A program made the position numbers and the translations under genes. Of a stretch of DNA of 64,000 nucleotides, positions 42,628 to 51,658 are shown in pieces. The notes beneath the pieces were generated by a model, which saw nothing but the letters and a program-made list of their open reading frames with translations, did not search any database and was not told the origin of the DNA. This stretch comes from CAUPWF01 sp036656795 (GTDB taxonomy: Bacteria; Bacillota; Clostridia; Lachnospirales; Lachnospiraceae): positions 1-64,000 of the forward strand of contig JAVXHR010000003.1 of assembly GCA_036656795.1 (NCBI GenBank), given 5' to 3'. Every line of letters starts with the position of its first letter. The stretch's first letter is position 1.

Positions 42628-44766
42628 ATGAAAAAAAATAAAGGCATACTTAGTCTCATTGTTACGTTTGTGCTAATTGTATTATTAGGATATACGGCAA
42701 TCGTAGGTTTTGGAAAATCAGGAGTCGGTGCTGCAAAGAATATTACGTTGGGGCTTGATCTGGCAGGTGGTGTCAGTATTACTTATCAAGTAAAAGATAA
42801 AAACCCAACACCGGAGCAGATGAGTGATACTATCTACAAGCTTCAAAAACGTGTGGAACAATACAGCACAGAAGCAACGGTATACCAAGAGGGAGAGGAT
42901 CGAATCAACATTGAAATACCGGGTGTTACCGATGCGAATTCAATTCTTAATGAGCTTGGACAACCGGGGTCTTTAGAATTCCAAACGGCAGATGGGAAAA
43001 CAGTCCTTACAGGTACGGATATTAAGACGGCAGAAGCTAAGACAACACAAGATGATATGCAGAACAAATCATATATTGTTGCATTAACGTTGAATAAAGA
43101 CGGTGCAAAAAAATTCGCAGATGCAACGGCAGCGAATTTGGGAAAACAAATTGCAATTATCTATGATAATGAGACTATCAGCAGTCCTAAAGTGGAGTCT
43201 GTGATTAAGGGTGGAGAAGCAAGTATTACCAATATGAATTCTTTTGAAGAGGCTGAGAATCTGGCATCAACAATACGTATTGGTGGATTACAATTAGAAC
43301 TAGAAGAATTGCGTTCGAATGTAGTAGGAGCACAACTTGGAGAAGAAGCAATCAGCACAAGTATTAAAGCTGGAGCCATTGGGCTTGCGATTGTGTTTGC
43401 ATTTATGTGTCTTGCTTATTTGCTGGCAGGATTTGCCTCTAGTCTTGCACTTCTTATCTACACAGGACTCATCGTGGTATTATTAAATGCATTTAATATT
43501 ACACTGACCTTACCGGGTATTGCGGGTATTGTCTTGTCGATTGGTATGGCAGTAGATGCAAATGTTATTATATTTGCAAGGGTAAAAGAGGAGATTACTG
43601 CAGGTCGAGGAGTAAAGACGGCATTAAAGAACGGATTTCAAAAGGCTTTATCTGCGATTGTAGATGGAAACGTTACAACACTAATTGCAGCCATTGTTCT
43701 TGGAATGATGGGAACTGGTAGTGTGAAGGGATTTGCGCAGACATTGGCTCTTGGTATTGTTGTTTCTATGTTTACAGCACTTGTAATTACTCGTATGATT
43801 GTCTTTGCATTCTTTGCAATTGGATTTAAGGACGTGAAATATTATGGAGTTGTAAAGGAAAGAAAACCAATTGATTTCTTGAGCAAAAAATCGATTTGTT
43901 TTATTGCCTCTTCTGTTATTATTATAGGTGGCTTGGCATTTATGGGATTTAATGCGGGAAATAATAAGGGCGCTTTAAATTACAGCATGGAGTTTAGAGG
44001 CGGTACATCTACAACTGTAACCTTTAATAAAGACTATTCAATTAAGGAAATTGATGCGAAAATCAAGCCAGTAATAGAAAAAGCAACTGGAGAAGCAAAT
44101 GTTCAAACTCAAAAAGTGAAAGATTCCAATGATGTTGTGATTAAAACCAGAGAATTATCATTGAAGGAACGTGAAACATTAAATAGTGCGTTGGTTAAGA
44201 ATTTCCAAATTGATGAAACACTAATTTCTTCTGAGAATATCAGCTCTACGATTAGTTCGGAGATGAGAACAGATGCGTTACTTGCAGTTGTAATTGCAAC
44301 AGCATGTATGCTTGTCTATATCTGGTTCCGATTCAAGGATATTCGCTTTGCAGCGAGTGCAGTAACAGCGTTATTACATGATGTGTTAGTTGTACTGGCG
44401 TTCTATGCAGTGGCAAGAATTTCAGTGGGAAATACATTTATTGCATGTATGTTGACCATTGTAGGGTACTCCATTAATGCGACAATTGTTATCTTTGACC
44501 GAATTCGTGAGGAGTTAAAACTTCGTAGAAATAAAGACGAGTTAAAGTATATTGTAAATAAAAGTATTACTCAGACGTTGACTAGAAGTATCTATACATC
44601 GCTTACAACATTTATTATGATTGCAGTATTATATGTGATGGGTGTAAGTGCAATTAAAGAATTTGCACTTCCGTTGATGGTAGGTATTGCATGTGGTGCA
44701 TATTCTTCAGTATGTATTACAGGTGCGTTGTGGTATATGATGAAGAATAAATTTGTCGGGAAATAA
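42628..44766 (+). CDS. secDF: Fused protein-export component SecDF
   Basis: A 712-aa membrane protein uniting SecD and SecF, which use the ion gradient to complete preprotein export. A first helix (about 5-27) is followed by the P1 head ('NITLGLDLAGGVSITYQV'). The SecD helices start near 245, with 'GMAVDANVIIFARVKEEI'. Near 425 a second unit begins ('MEFRGGTSTTVTF'), ending with 'GYSINATIVIFDRIREEL'. The fusion is common in Firmicutes. It begins 2 nt after scfB, a neighbour pair that recurs in clostridia as I recall. Confidence 0.95.
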   Translation: MKKNKGILSLIVTFVLIVLLGYTAIVGFGKSGVGAAKNITLGLDLAGGVSITYQVKDKNPTPEQMSDTIYKLQKRVEQYSTEATVYQEGEDRINIEIPGVTDANSILNELGQPGSLEFQTADGKTVLTGTDIKTAEAKTTQDDMQNKSYIVALTLNKDGAKKFADATAANLGKQIAIIYDNETISSPKVESVIKGGEASITNMNSFEEAENLASTIRIGGLQLELEELRSNVVGAQLGEEAISTSIKAGAIGLAIVFAFMCLAYLLAGFASSLALLIYTGLIVVLLNAFNITLTLPGIAGIVLSIGMAVDANVIIFARVKEEITAGRGVKTALKNGFQKALSAIVDGNVTTLIAAIVLGMMGTGSVKGFAQTLALGIVVSMFTALVITRMIVFAFFAIGFKDVKYYGVVKERKPIDFLSKKSICFIASSVIIIGGLAFMGFNAGNNKGALNYSMEFRGGTSTTVTFNKDYSIKEIDAKIKPVIEKATGEANVQTQKVKDSNDVVIKTRELSLKERETLNSALVKNFQIDETLISSENISSTISSEMRTDALLAVVIATACMLVYIWFRFKDIRFAASAVTALLHDVLVVLAFYAVARISVGNTFIACMLTIVGYSINATIVIFDRIREELKLRRNKDELKYIVNKSITQTLTRSIYTSLTTFIMIAVLYVMGVSAIKEFALPLMVGIACGAYSSVCITGALWYMMKNKFVGK

Positions 44767-44780
44767 TAATTAAAATACAA

Positions 44781-44814
44781 GGTGTTGTAGAAGTTTTGAC
44801 TACAGCACCTTTTT
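44781..44814 (+). terminator. secDF terminator
   Basis: GGTGTTGTAG pairs with CTACAGCACC (one G-T pair, 9-nt loop) and is followed by TTTTT. Confidence 0.88.
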
Positions 44815-44855
44815 GTTTTGCGAAGTAGAAGACGATCTATTGGGAGGAATATTAT

Positions 44856-46565
44856 ATGGAAAATTGGGTTTTGCTAAGAAAAGGAGCAGATTTTCAAAGA
44901 ATTGCAGAGCGATTTCATATTAGTCCAAGGTTAGCATGTTTGATACGGAATCGTGGTATTATCGGAGATGAACAAATTGAAGATTATCTGCATGGAACTA
45001 TTGCAGAATTGCAGGATGGAATGTTGATAAAAGATCTTAATAAAGCTGTGGAAATTATTGCGGAAAAGATAACAGAAAGAAAAAAGATTCGTATTATAGG
45101 GGATTATGATATTGATGGCATTAATGCAACTTATATTCTGCTGGAGGGAATTGAAAAACTGAATGGGAATGTAGACATTGATATTCCACATCGAATCAAA
45201 GATGGATATGGATTGAATCAAAGTCTGATTGATACAGCATTGAATGAGGGAGTTGATACGATTATTACATGTGATAATGGAATTGCGGCAACCCAGGAAA
45301 TTGCTTATGGGAAGCATATGGGCATGACAATTATTGTTACAGATCATCATGAGGTTCCTTATGTAGAAGAGGGGGGGCAGCGTATCTATCAATTGCCATT
45401 AGCAGATGCAGTGGTGGATCCTAAACGGGAAGACTGTGAGTATCCGTTTAAGGAACTTTGTGGCGCTGCAGTTGCATATAAATTAGTGGAAGCACTCTAT
45501 AATGTACTTGCAGGAGATGCAGAGGATATTGATTATCTGATGGAGCATGTGGCGATTAGTACGGTAGGAGATGTTATGAATCTAATAGGAGAAAATCGTA
45601 TCTTTGTAAGACAAGGTCTTGAGATGTTAAAAAGGACAAGTAATTTAGGCATTAAGGCATTGATGGAGTGTACAGGAGTTTCGCCAGAGCAGTTATCGGT
45701 TTATCATATTGGATATATTCTGGGGCCATGTCTGAATGCCAGTGGAAGACTGGATACCGCCAAACGGGCATTGGAGCTGTTAAGGGCAGAGACAACCCAA
45801 GAAGCTATGAAAATTGCATGGGAGCTAAAGGAATTGAATGACAGCCGGAAAGAATTAACAACAGAAGCAGTAGAACAAGCTATTCAACAAGTGGAATCCA
45901 CAGAGATGAAACAGGATAAGGTTTTGGTGGTATATATGCCTAATTGCCATGAAAGCTTGGCGGGTATTGTTGCGGGAAAATTACGAGAACGATATTATAA
46001 GCCAACATTTGTTTTGACGCAAGGCGATGAGTGTGTGAAAGGTTCCGGGCGTTCAATTGACAGCTATCATATGTTCGAAGGGCTGAATCGATGTAAGACA
46101 TTGTTAGTACGATATGGAGGACATCGATTGGCAGCAGGTCTTTCCATTCAAGAAGGAGATATTGAAGAATTTCGTAGAACCATCAATGAGCAAGCGGGAT
46201 TAACAGAAGCAGATATGATTCCTAAAATATCAATTGATATGCAACTTGCATTTTCCGCTATAACAGAAGAATTTATTGATGAATTACAATTGTTGGAACC
46301 TTTTGGAAAGGGAAATTCGAAACCGGTTTTTGTAGAAAAAGACATTGAGATATTAGAGACAAGAATCTTAGGTAAAGCACAGAATGTATTGAAGATGCAG
46401 TTGAAAGATGGAGCAGGAACTCAGATGGAGGGATTGTATTTTGGAGATATTACGTTGTTTATGAAAACAATGAAGGGGAAAAAGATGTCTTGTACTTATT
46501 ATCCGAATGTCAATGAATATCGAGGGAGAAAGACAATACAAATTGTGATTCAAAATTATCGGTAA
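44856..46565 (+). CDS. recJ: Single-stranded-DNA exonuclease RecJ
   Basis: A 569-aa nuclease of the DHH family that degrades single-stranded DNA 5' to 3' in recombination and mismatch repair. Motifs are 'RIIGDYDIDGINATYIL' (motif I), 'TCDNGIAA', 'IVTDHHEVP' (DHH) and the DHHA1 part 'GRSIDSYHMFEGL' with 'YGGHRLAAGLSI'. An OB-like C-terminus ends the protein. GGGAGG precedes ATG 44856. It starts a run recJ-apt-rel-MBL common in Clostridia. Confidence 0.95.
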   Translation: MENWVLLRKGADFQRIAERFHISPRLACLIRNRGIIGDEQIEDYLHGTIAELQDGMLIKDLNKAVEIIAEKITERKKIRIIGDYDIDGINATYILLEGIEKLNGNVDIDIPHRIKDGYGLNQSLIDTALNEGVDTIITCDNGIAATQEIAYGKHMGMTIIVTDHHEVPYVEEGGQRIYQLPLADAVVDPKREDCEYPFKELCGAAVAYKLVEALYNVLAGDAEDIDYLMEHVAISTVGDVMNLIGENRIFVRQGLEMLKRTSNLGIKALMECTGVSPEQLSVYHIGYILGPCLNASGRLDTAKRALELLRAETTQEAMKIAWELKELNDSRKELTTEAVEQAIQQVESTEMKQDKVLVVYMPNCHESLAGIVAGKLRERYYKPTFVLTQGDECVKGSGRSIDSYHMFEGLNRCKTLLVRYGGHRLAAGLSIQEGDIEEFRRTINEQAGLTEADMIPKISIDMQLAFSAITEEFIDELQLLEPFGKGNSKPVFVEKDIEILETRILGKAQNVLKMQLKDGAGTQMEGLYFGDITLFMKTMKGKKMSCTYYPNVNEYRGRKTIQIVIQNYR

Positions 46566-46646
46566 ATATTTAGAGGGTTACGTTTGAAAAATCGACAATT
46601 TAATGATATACTTAAAGATATTATTTTGTACGGAAGAGAGGAAACT

Positions 46647-47171
46647 ATGAAGAAGTTAGAGGATTATATCAGAAGTATACCTGATTTCCCGGAAGAGGGA
46701 ATTGTTTTTAGAGATGTGACAAGTATCTTAGAGGAACCAGAGGGGTTGCAGATGGCAATAGACCAGTTGCAAGATTGTCTGGAAGGTGTGGAATTTGATG
46801 CTGTAGTTGGACCGGAGTCCAGAGGATTTATCTTTGGAGTTCCCATTGCATATAATCTGTGTAAAGCATTTGTTCCGGTTCGAAAAAAAGGGAAATTACC
46901 ATGTGAAACGGTATCTATAAAATATGATTTAGAGTATGGAAGCGCGGAACTTGAAATGCACAAATGTTCTATTAAACCGGGACAAAAAGTAGTGATTGTA
47001 GATGATTTACTGGCAACAGGTGGAACCATTAATGCCATTACACACTTGGTAGAAAGCCTTGGTGGTAAAGTTGTAAAAGCTGTATTTTTGATTGAATTAA
47101 AAGGCTTAGAAGGCAGAAAAAGGTTAACAGGATATGATGTGGATACAGTAATCAGTTATGAAGGAAACTAA
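46647..47171 (+). CDS. apt: Adenine phosphoribosyltransferase
   Basis: A 174-aa purine-salvage enzyme that makes AMP from adenine and PRPP. 'YIRSIPDFPEEGIVFRDVTSIL' is the diagnostic N-terminus, 'GPESRGFIFGVPIAYNL' follows, and the PRPP loop is 'VVIVDDLLATGGTINA'. ATG 46647 (after AGAGAGG) starts the conserved sequence; the in-frame upstream codons to 46584 are not conserved-looking. Its neighbour Rel and the recJ gene give the standard local order. Confidence 0.96.
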   Translation: MKKLEDYIRSIPDFPEEGIVFRDVTSILEEPEGLQMAIDQLQDCLEGVEFDAVVGPESRGFIFGVPIAYNLCKAFVPVRKKGKLPCETVSIKYDLEYGSAELEMHKCSIKPGQKVVIVDDLLATGGTINAITHLVESLGGKVVKAVFLIELKGLEGRKRLTGYDVDTVISYEGN

Positions 47172-47240
47172 TAGAAGTTTGTGAAGTGGATACAGTGTAT
47201 CTATTTGACGAAGAATCAAGAAGTGAAGGGAGGGATCGCG

Positions 47241-49544
47241 ATGACAGATGCAACAATGATGCAGGATAGGACAATCGGACTGGAAATTATAGATGGGCAT
47301 GCAGTGAAATCACCTAGCGATTATCAAGATCCTGAACAGTTATATGATGTGTTGATTACACGGATTAGAAAATATCATCCATCAGCCGATATTTCAATGG
47401 TTGAAAAAGCATATCATATTGCAAAAAATGCACATGAAGGTCAATTTCGTAAATCAGGAGAAGCTTATATTATCCACCCACTTTGGGTTGGTATTATTCT
47501 TGCCGGATTAGAACTTGATAAGGAAACCATTGTAGCTGGAATGCTGCATGATGTGGTAGAAGATACGGTTATGACGGAAGAAGAGATTGCTTCGGAATTT
47601 GGAGATGAAGTGGCTCTGCTCGTGGACGGTGTTACGAAGTTGGGACAATTATCGTATTCTTCGGATAAGTTAGAAGTGCAGGCTGAGAATCTACGTAAGA
47701 TGTTCTTGGCGATGGCAAAGGACATTCGGGTTATTATTATTAAATTAGCAGATAGATTGCATAACATGCGTACTTTACAGTTTATGCGTCCAGAAAAGCA
47801 AAAAGAGAAAGCTAAAGAAACTATGGATATCTATGCCCCAATTGCCCAACGTCTTGGGATTTCGAAGATAAAGACGGAATTGGACGATCTGGCGTTGAAG
47901 TATTCTCAACCAGAAGTTTTTTATGATTTAGTACAACAGATTAATGAGCGGCAAACAGAACGAGAACAATTTGTGCAGCAGATTGTCAGTGAAGTGACCA
48001 CTCATGTGGGGAGTGCAAATATTCACGCAGATGTACAAGGACGTGTGAAGCATTTTTTTAGTATCTATAAAAAAATGGTGAATCAAGAAAAAACAGTAGA
48101 TCAAATATATGATTTATTTGCTGTTCGTATTATTGTGGATTCTGTAAAAGATTGTTATGCGGCCCTTGGAGTGATTCATGAGATGTACACTCCAATACCG
48201 GGGCGATTTAAAGATTATATTGCCATGCCAAAACCAAATATGTATCAATCCCTGCATACAACGTTAATGAGTTCTGTCGGGCAGCCGTTTGAGATTCAGA
48301 TCCGAACAGTGGAGATGCATAAGACGGCAGAATATGGGATTGCAGCTCACTGGAAATATAAAGAAACAGGAGATGGCAATAAGAGTGCGTCAGGAGAAGA
48401 AGAGAAGCTTAGCTGGCTGAGACAGATTCTGGAATGGCAGAGAGATATGTCTGATAATCAAGAATTCTTGAGCTTGTTAAAAGGTGATTTGGATTTATTT
48501 GCAGAAGATGTTTATTGTTTTACGCCTAATGGAGATGTGAAGAATTTGCCAAATGGTTCCACACCAATTGATTTTGCTTATGCGATTCATAGTGCTGTCG
48601 GGAATAAAATGGTAGGGGCCAGAGTGAATGGAAAGTTAGTAAACATTGACTATAAGATACAAAATGGAGATAGAATTGAGGTATTAACTTCTCAAAATTC
48701 AAAAGGACCTAGTAGAGATTGGCTAAGTATTGTAAAAAGCACTCAGGCCAAGAATAAGATTAATCAGTGGTTTAAAAAAGAATTTAAAGAAGAGAATATT
48801 ATACGTGGAAAAGAGATGATTTTGGCATATTGTAAAGCAAAAGTAGTCGTGCTAAGTGATATTACAAAACCTAAATATGTGCATATAATACAAGAAAAAT
48901 ATGGATTTAAGGACTGGGACTCCATTTTGGCATCGATAGGACATGGAGGATTAAAAGAAGGTCAGGTCGTTAATCGATTAGTAGAAGAATATGGAAAAGA
49001 TCATAAAGAAGTACTCACTAATGAGACTATATTAGAGCGGGTATCAGAAGCTTCCAAGAACAAAATCCATGTTACAAAGTCTAAGAGTGGAATTGTGGTT
49101 AAGGGAATTGATGATATGGCAGTACGTTTCTCAAGATGCTGCAGCCCTGTTCCGGGAGATGAAATTGTAGGATTTGTGACACGAGGAAGAGGCATGTCTA
49201 TACATCGTACAGATTGTGTGAATATCTTGCATCTTTCAGAATCAGAACGAGCAAGGTTAATAGAGGCGGAATGGGAAACGTCAGGAGACGAGGTAAGTGG
49301 TGGACAGTATTTGACAGAAATCAAGATGTTTGCCAATGACCGACAGGGATTACTGATGGATGTAACAAGAGTATTTACCGAGGTGAAAATAGATGTAAAA
49401 TCCTTGAACACCAGAACGAGTAAGCAAGGAATCGCAACCATTGAAATTGGATTTATTGTGCATGGTCGTGAAGAACTTGCCAAAGTAACTGAAAAGTTGC
49501 GGCAATTAGAAGGAATTATAGATATAGAACGTACAGTGGGGTAA
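47241..49544 (+). CDS. relA: Bifunctional (p)ppGpp synthetase/hydrolase Rel
   Basis: A 767-aa stringent-response enzyme. The HD hydrolase domain keeps 'HIAKNAHEGQFRKSG'-type sequence and 'MLHDVVEDT', so hydrolysis should be active. The synthetase has 'GRVKHFFSIYKKM', 'YAALGVIHEMYTPIPGRFKDY' and 'YQSLHTTLM'. The TGS domain ('VYCFTPNGDVKNLPNGSTPIDFAY'), a conserved zinc-finger-like region with 'RFSRCCSPVPGDEI' and a C-terminal ACT domain ('NDRQGLLMDVTRVFTEVKIDV') sense amino-acid starvation on the ribosome. ATG 47241 follows AAGGGAGGG; the 20 codons in frame upstream are intergenic-like. Confidence 0.95.
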   Translation: MTDATMMQDRTIGLEIIDGHAVKSPSDYQDPEQLYDVLITRIRKYHPSADISMVEKAYHIAKNAHEGQFRKSGEAYIIHPLWVGIILAGLELDKETIVAGMLHDVVEDTVMTEEEIASEFGDEVALLVDGVTKLGQLSYSSDKLEVQAENLRKMFLAMAKDIRVIIIKLADRLHNMRTLQFMRPEKQKEKAKETMDIYAPIAQRLGISKIKTELDDLALKYSQPEVFYDLVQQINERQTEREQFVQQIVSEVTTHVGSANIHADVQGRVKHFFSIYKKMVNQEKTVDQIYDLFAVRIIVDSVKDCYAALGVIHEMYTPIPGRFKDYIAMPKPNMYQSLHTTLMSSVGQPFEIQIRTVEMHKTAEYGIAAHWKYKETGDGNKSASGEEEKLSWLRQILEWQRDMSDNQEFLSLLKGDLDLFAEDVYCFTPNGDVKNLPNGSTPIDFAYAIHSAVGNKMVGARVNGKLVNIDYKIQNGDRIEVLTSQNSKGPSRDWLSIVKSTQAKNKINQWFKKEFKEENIIRGKEMILAYCKAKVVVLSDITKPKYVHIIQEKYGFKDWDSILASIGHGGLKEGQVVNRLVEEYGKDHKEVLTNETILERVSEASKNKIHVTKSKSGIVVKGIDDMAVRFSRCCSPVPGDEIVGFVTRGRGMSIHRTDCVNILHLSESERARLIEAEWETSGDEVSGGQYLTEIKMFANDRQGLLMDVTRVFTEVKIDVKSLNTRTSKQGIATIEIGFIVHGREELAKVTEKLRQLEGIIDIERTVG

Positions 49545-49547
49545 AGC

Positions 49548-50156
49548 ATGATGAAAGTCGAACAATTTTCCATAGGCATCATAAGTACAAACTGCTATTT
49601 GGTGTGTAATGAGGAAACAAAAGAGATAGTAATTATTGATCCAGGAGCATGTCCCAAGTATTTATTGAGTCATATAAAAACAGAAGGATATATTCCACAA
49701 GCGATTTTATTAACCCATGGTCATTTTGACCATATTATGGGAATTGATGGATTCTTAGAACAGTATGAGATACCTGTCTACGTATACGAAGAAGAACAGG
49801 CGTTAATCGCTGATAGTAGATTGAATGAATCCAGTGTATATGGGTCGGGATACGCTTATACAAAAGCCATATCCATCAAAGATGGTGAGATTCTTAACAT
49901 AGCAGGAATAGAATTTCAAGTGCTTTATACACCGGGTCATACCAGTGGCTGTTGTTGTTATTATGTGGCAGAAGCACATACCGTATTTAGTGGTGATACC
50001 TTATTCTATGGTTCTGTAGGAAGAACCGATTTCCCCACAAGCAATACGGCGTATATCTATAAATCCATTCAAGAAAAATTATTCATATTACCGGAGGATA
50101 CTATTGTTTATCCGGGACATATGGGAGCAACAACAATCGGTAACGAAAAAAAATAA
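49548..50156 (+). CDS. MBL-fold hydrolase (glyoxalase II-like)
   Basis: A 202-aa cytoplasmic metallohydrolase. 'LLTHGHFDHIMGID' is the HxHxDH motif, 'TPGHTSGCCCYYV' and 'FSGDTLFYGSVGRTDFP' supply further ligands and 'YPGHMGATTIGNE' the last His. This is the YcbL/glyoxalase-II-like group, whose substrates are usually unassigned. It starts 3 nt after rel, so it is translated in the same operon. Confidence 0.88.
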   Translation: MMKVEQFSIGIISTNCYLVCNEETKEIVIIDPGACPKYLLSHIKTEGYIPQAILLTHGHFDHIMGIDGFLEQYEIPVYVYEEEQALIADSRLNESSVYGSGYAYTKAISIKDGEILNIAGIEFQVLYTPGHTSGCCCYYVAEAHTVFSGDTLFYGSVGRTDFPTSNTAYIYKSIQEKLFILPEDTIVYPGHMGATTIGNEKK

Positions 50157-50166
50157 GTTCGTTTTC

Positions 50167-50232
50167 GTTTGGGACGGGGTGTTTTTTAAAAACACCCCGT
50201 CCCAAACTGATAATACCCTGTCCCCAATGAGA
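50167..50232. repeat. REP-like palindrome with flanking half-copy
   Basis: GTTTGGGACGGGGTGTTTTT (50167-50186) pairs perfectly with 50188-50207 around a single T. A related half-motif, ACCCTGTCCCC, follows at 50215-50225. The GC-rich core in an AT-rich genome and the strict palindrome resemble intergenic REP units mobilised by RAYT transposases; I recall similar GGGACGGGGT palindromes from other Lachnospiraceae. It may also end the rel operon transcript. Confidence 0.65.
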
Positions 50233-50245
50233 TGCAAGTGAGGTT

Positions 50246-51658
50246 ATGATGATAGAAATAAGATGTAAAGAGGATATCTATGCATATGATATGTATCATA
50301 TTTTAAAAGCTTTTTTCCCTAATATGCAGATGAAACAAACTGTGGATTTTAATCAAGAGGTATTAGTGTGTGTGATATTAGAAGATGGTGTTCAGTTTTC
50401 TATACCATCTGATTTGGTGAAATCATGTGATGAAAAGAAAGATAAAAAGCATTTTGTAAATCGTGCAGTATATAAATGGATTTCAGAATATTCGAATCGG
50501 GAACTTTCTTGGGGAATTCTGACTGGAATTAGACCTACGAAGATGATGATGAAGCGTTTAGAAGAGGGACAATCTGAGGAAGAGGTGTGTCATTGGTTTG
50601 AGGAAGAATATTTTGTGAGTCCTAAAAAGGCGATGCTTGGATTGGAAATTGCGAAACGGGAACAAGGACTGTTAAGTCAACTCAATTATGAGGAGGGATA
50701 TAGTTTGTATGTGGGGATTCCTTTTTGCCCTACTCGTTGCAGCTACTGTTCTTTTACATCTCAGCCATTGTCTGAATGGAAGGACAAGGTAGCGGAATAT
50801 ATGGAGGCACTATATCGGGAAATTGATTATGTGGCGCGAGTATCTAAGCAAAAGCAATTAAATACAATCTATATTGGCGGAGGAACACCGACGACGTTAA
50901 CGGCAAATCAATTGGACTCGTTACTAACGCATCTTGAATCTTCTTTTTCTTACGAACATCTTAAGGAAATCACGGTGGAAGCGGGGCGACCGGATAGTAT
51001 TACAAGGGAAAAACTGGAAGTATTAAGAACCCATAAGATTCATCGCATTTCAATCAATCCACAGACGATGCAACAAAAGACATTAGATATCATTGGCCGA
51101 AAGCATACGATAGAAGAGGTTCGTGAGACATATATTTTAGCAAGGGATATGGGATTTTCAAATATTAATATGGATTTGATTGCGGGATTGCCAGGAGAAG
51201 TGCTAGAAGACATGCGAGATACATTAGAGCAAATCAAGGCATTGGCACCGGATAGTCTGACGGTTCATTCACTAGCCATGAAACGGGCATCTAAAATGGG
51301 TCAAGAGAGAGTTTCAATAGAATCAGGAAGTGAACTATCGGAAATGATAGATATGGCTGCAAACTATGCAAAAGAAATGGGGCTAGAACCTTATTATATG
51401 TATCGTCAGAAAAATATTGCAGGAAATTTTGAAAATGTTGGTTATGCAAAGGTTGACAAAGCAGGAATATACAATATACTTATTATGGAGGAAAAGCAAT
51501 CGATTCTTGCGGTAGGAGCAGGTGCATCTACGAAGATTGTACGCCCTAATGATTTGAAAAAGAAGATCGTACGTGTGGAAAATGTTAAAGATGTGGCAGA
51601 TTATATTGCACGCGTTGATGAAATGATAGAACGAAAGGAAGAATGGCTATGGCATTAA
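50246..51658 (+). CDS. hemZ: Coproporphyrinogen dehydrogenase-like radical SAM protein HemZ
   Basis: A 470-aa radical SAM protein. The N-terminal extension (about 1-150) is typical of HemZ rather than HemN/HemW. The cluster motif is CPTRCSYC in 'LYVGIPFCPTRCSYCSF', followed by 'YIGGGTPTTL' and 'INMDLIAGLPGE'. It is annotated as an oxygen-independent coproporphyrinogen III oxidase-like enzyme, although no other haem gene is seen here, so the true reaction is uncertain. ATG 50246 (or the next ATG at 50249) follows GTGAGG. hisS overlaps its end by 10 nt. Confidence 0.9.
   Translation: MMIEIRCKEDIYAYDMYHILKAFFPNMQMKQTVDFNQEVLVCVILEDGVQFSIPSDLVKSCDEKKDKKHFVNRAVYKWISEYSNRELSWGILTGIRPTKMMMKRLEEGQSEEEVCHWFEEEYFVSPKKAMLGLEIAKREQGLLSQLNYEEGYSLYVGIPFCPTRCSYCSFTSQPLSEWKDKVAEYMEALYREIDYVARVSKQKQLNTIYIGGGTPTTLTANQLDSLLTHLESSFSYEHLKEITVEAGRPDSITREKLEVLRTHKIHRISINPQTMQQKTLDIIGRKHTIEEVRETYILARDMGFSNINMDLIAGLPGEVLEDMRDTLEQIKALAPDSLTVHSLAMKRASKMGQERVSIESGSELSEMIDMAANYAKEMGLEPYYMYRQKNIAGNFENVGYAKVDKAGIYNILIMEEKQSILAVGAGASTKIVRPNDLKKKIVRVENVKDVADYIARVDEMIERKEEWLWH

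Noticed and set aside
49001..49582. 193-aa frame on the - strand opposite the end of rel
   Set aside because: Antisense shadow of the ACT domain region of rel with low-complexity Ser/Ile composition.
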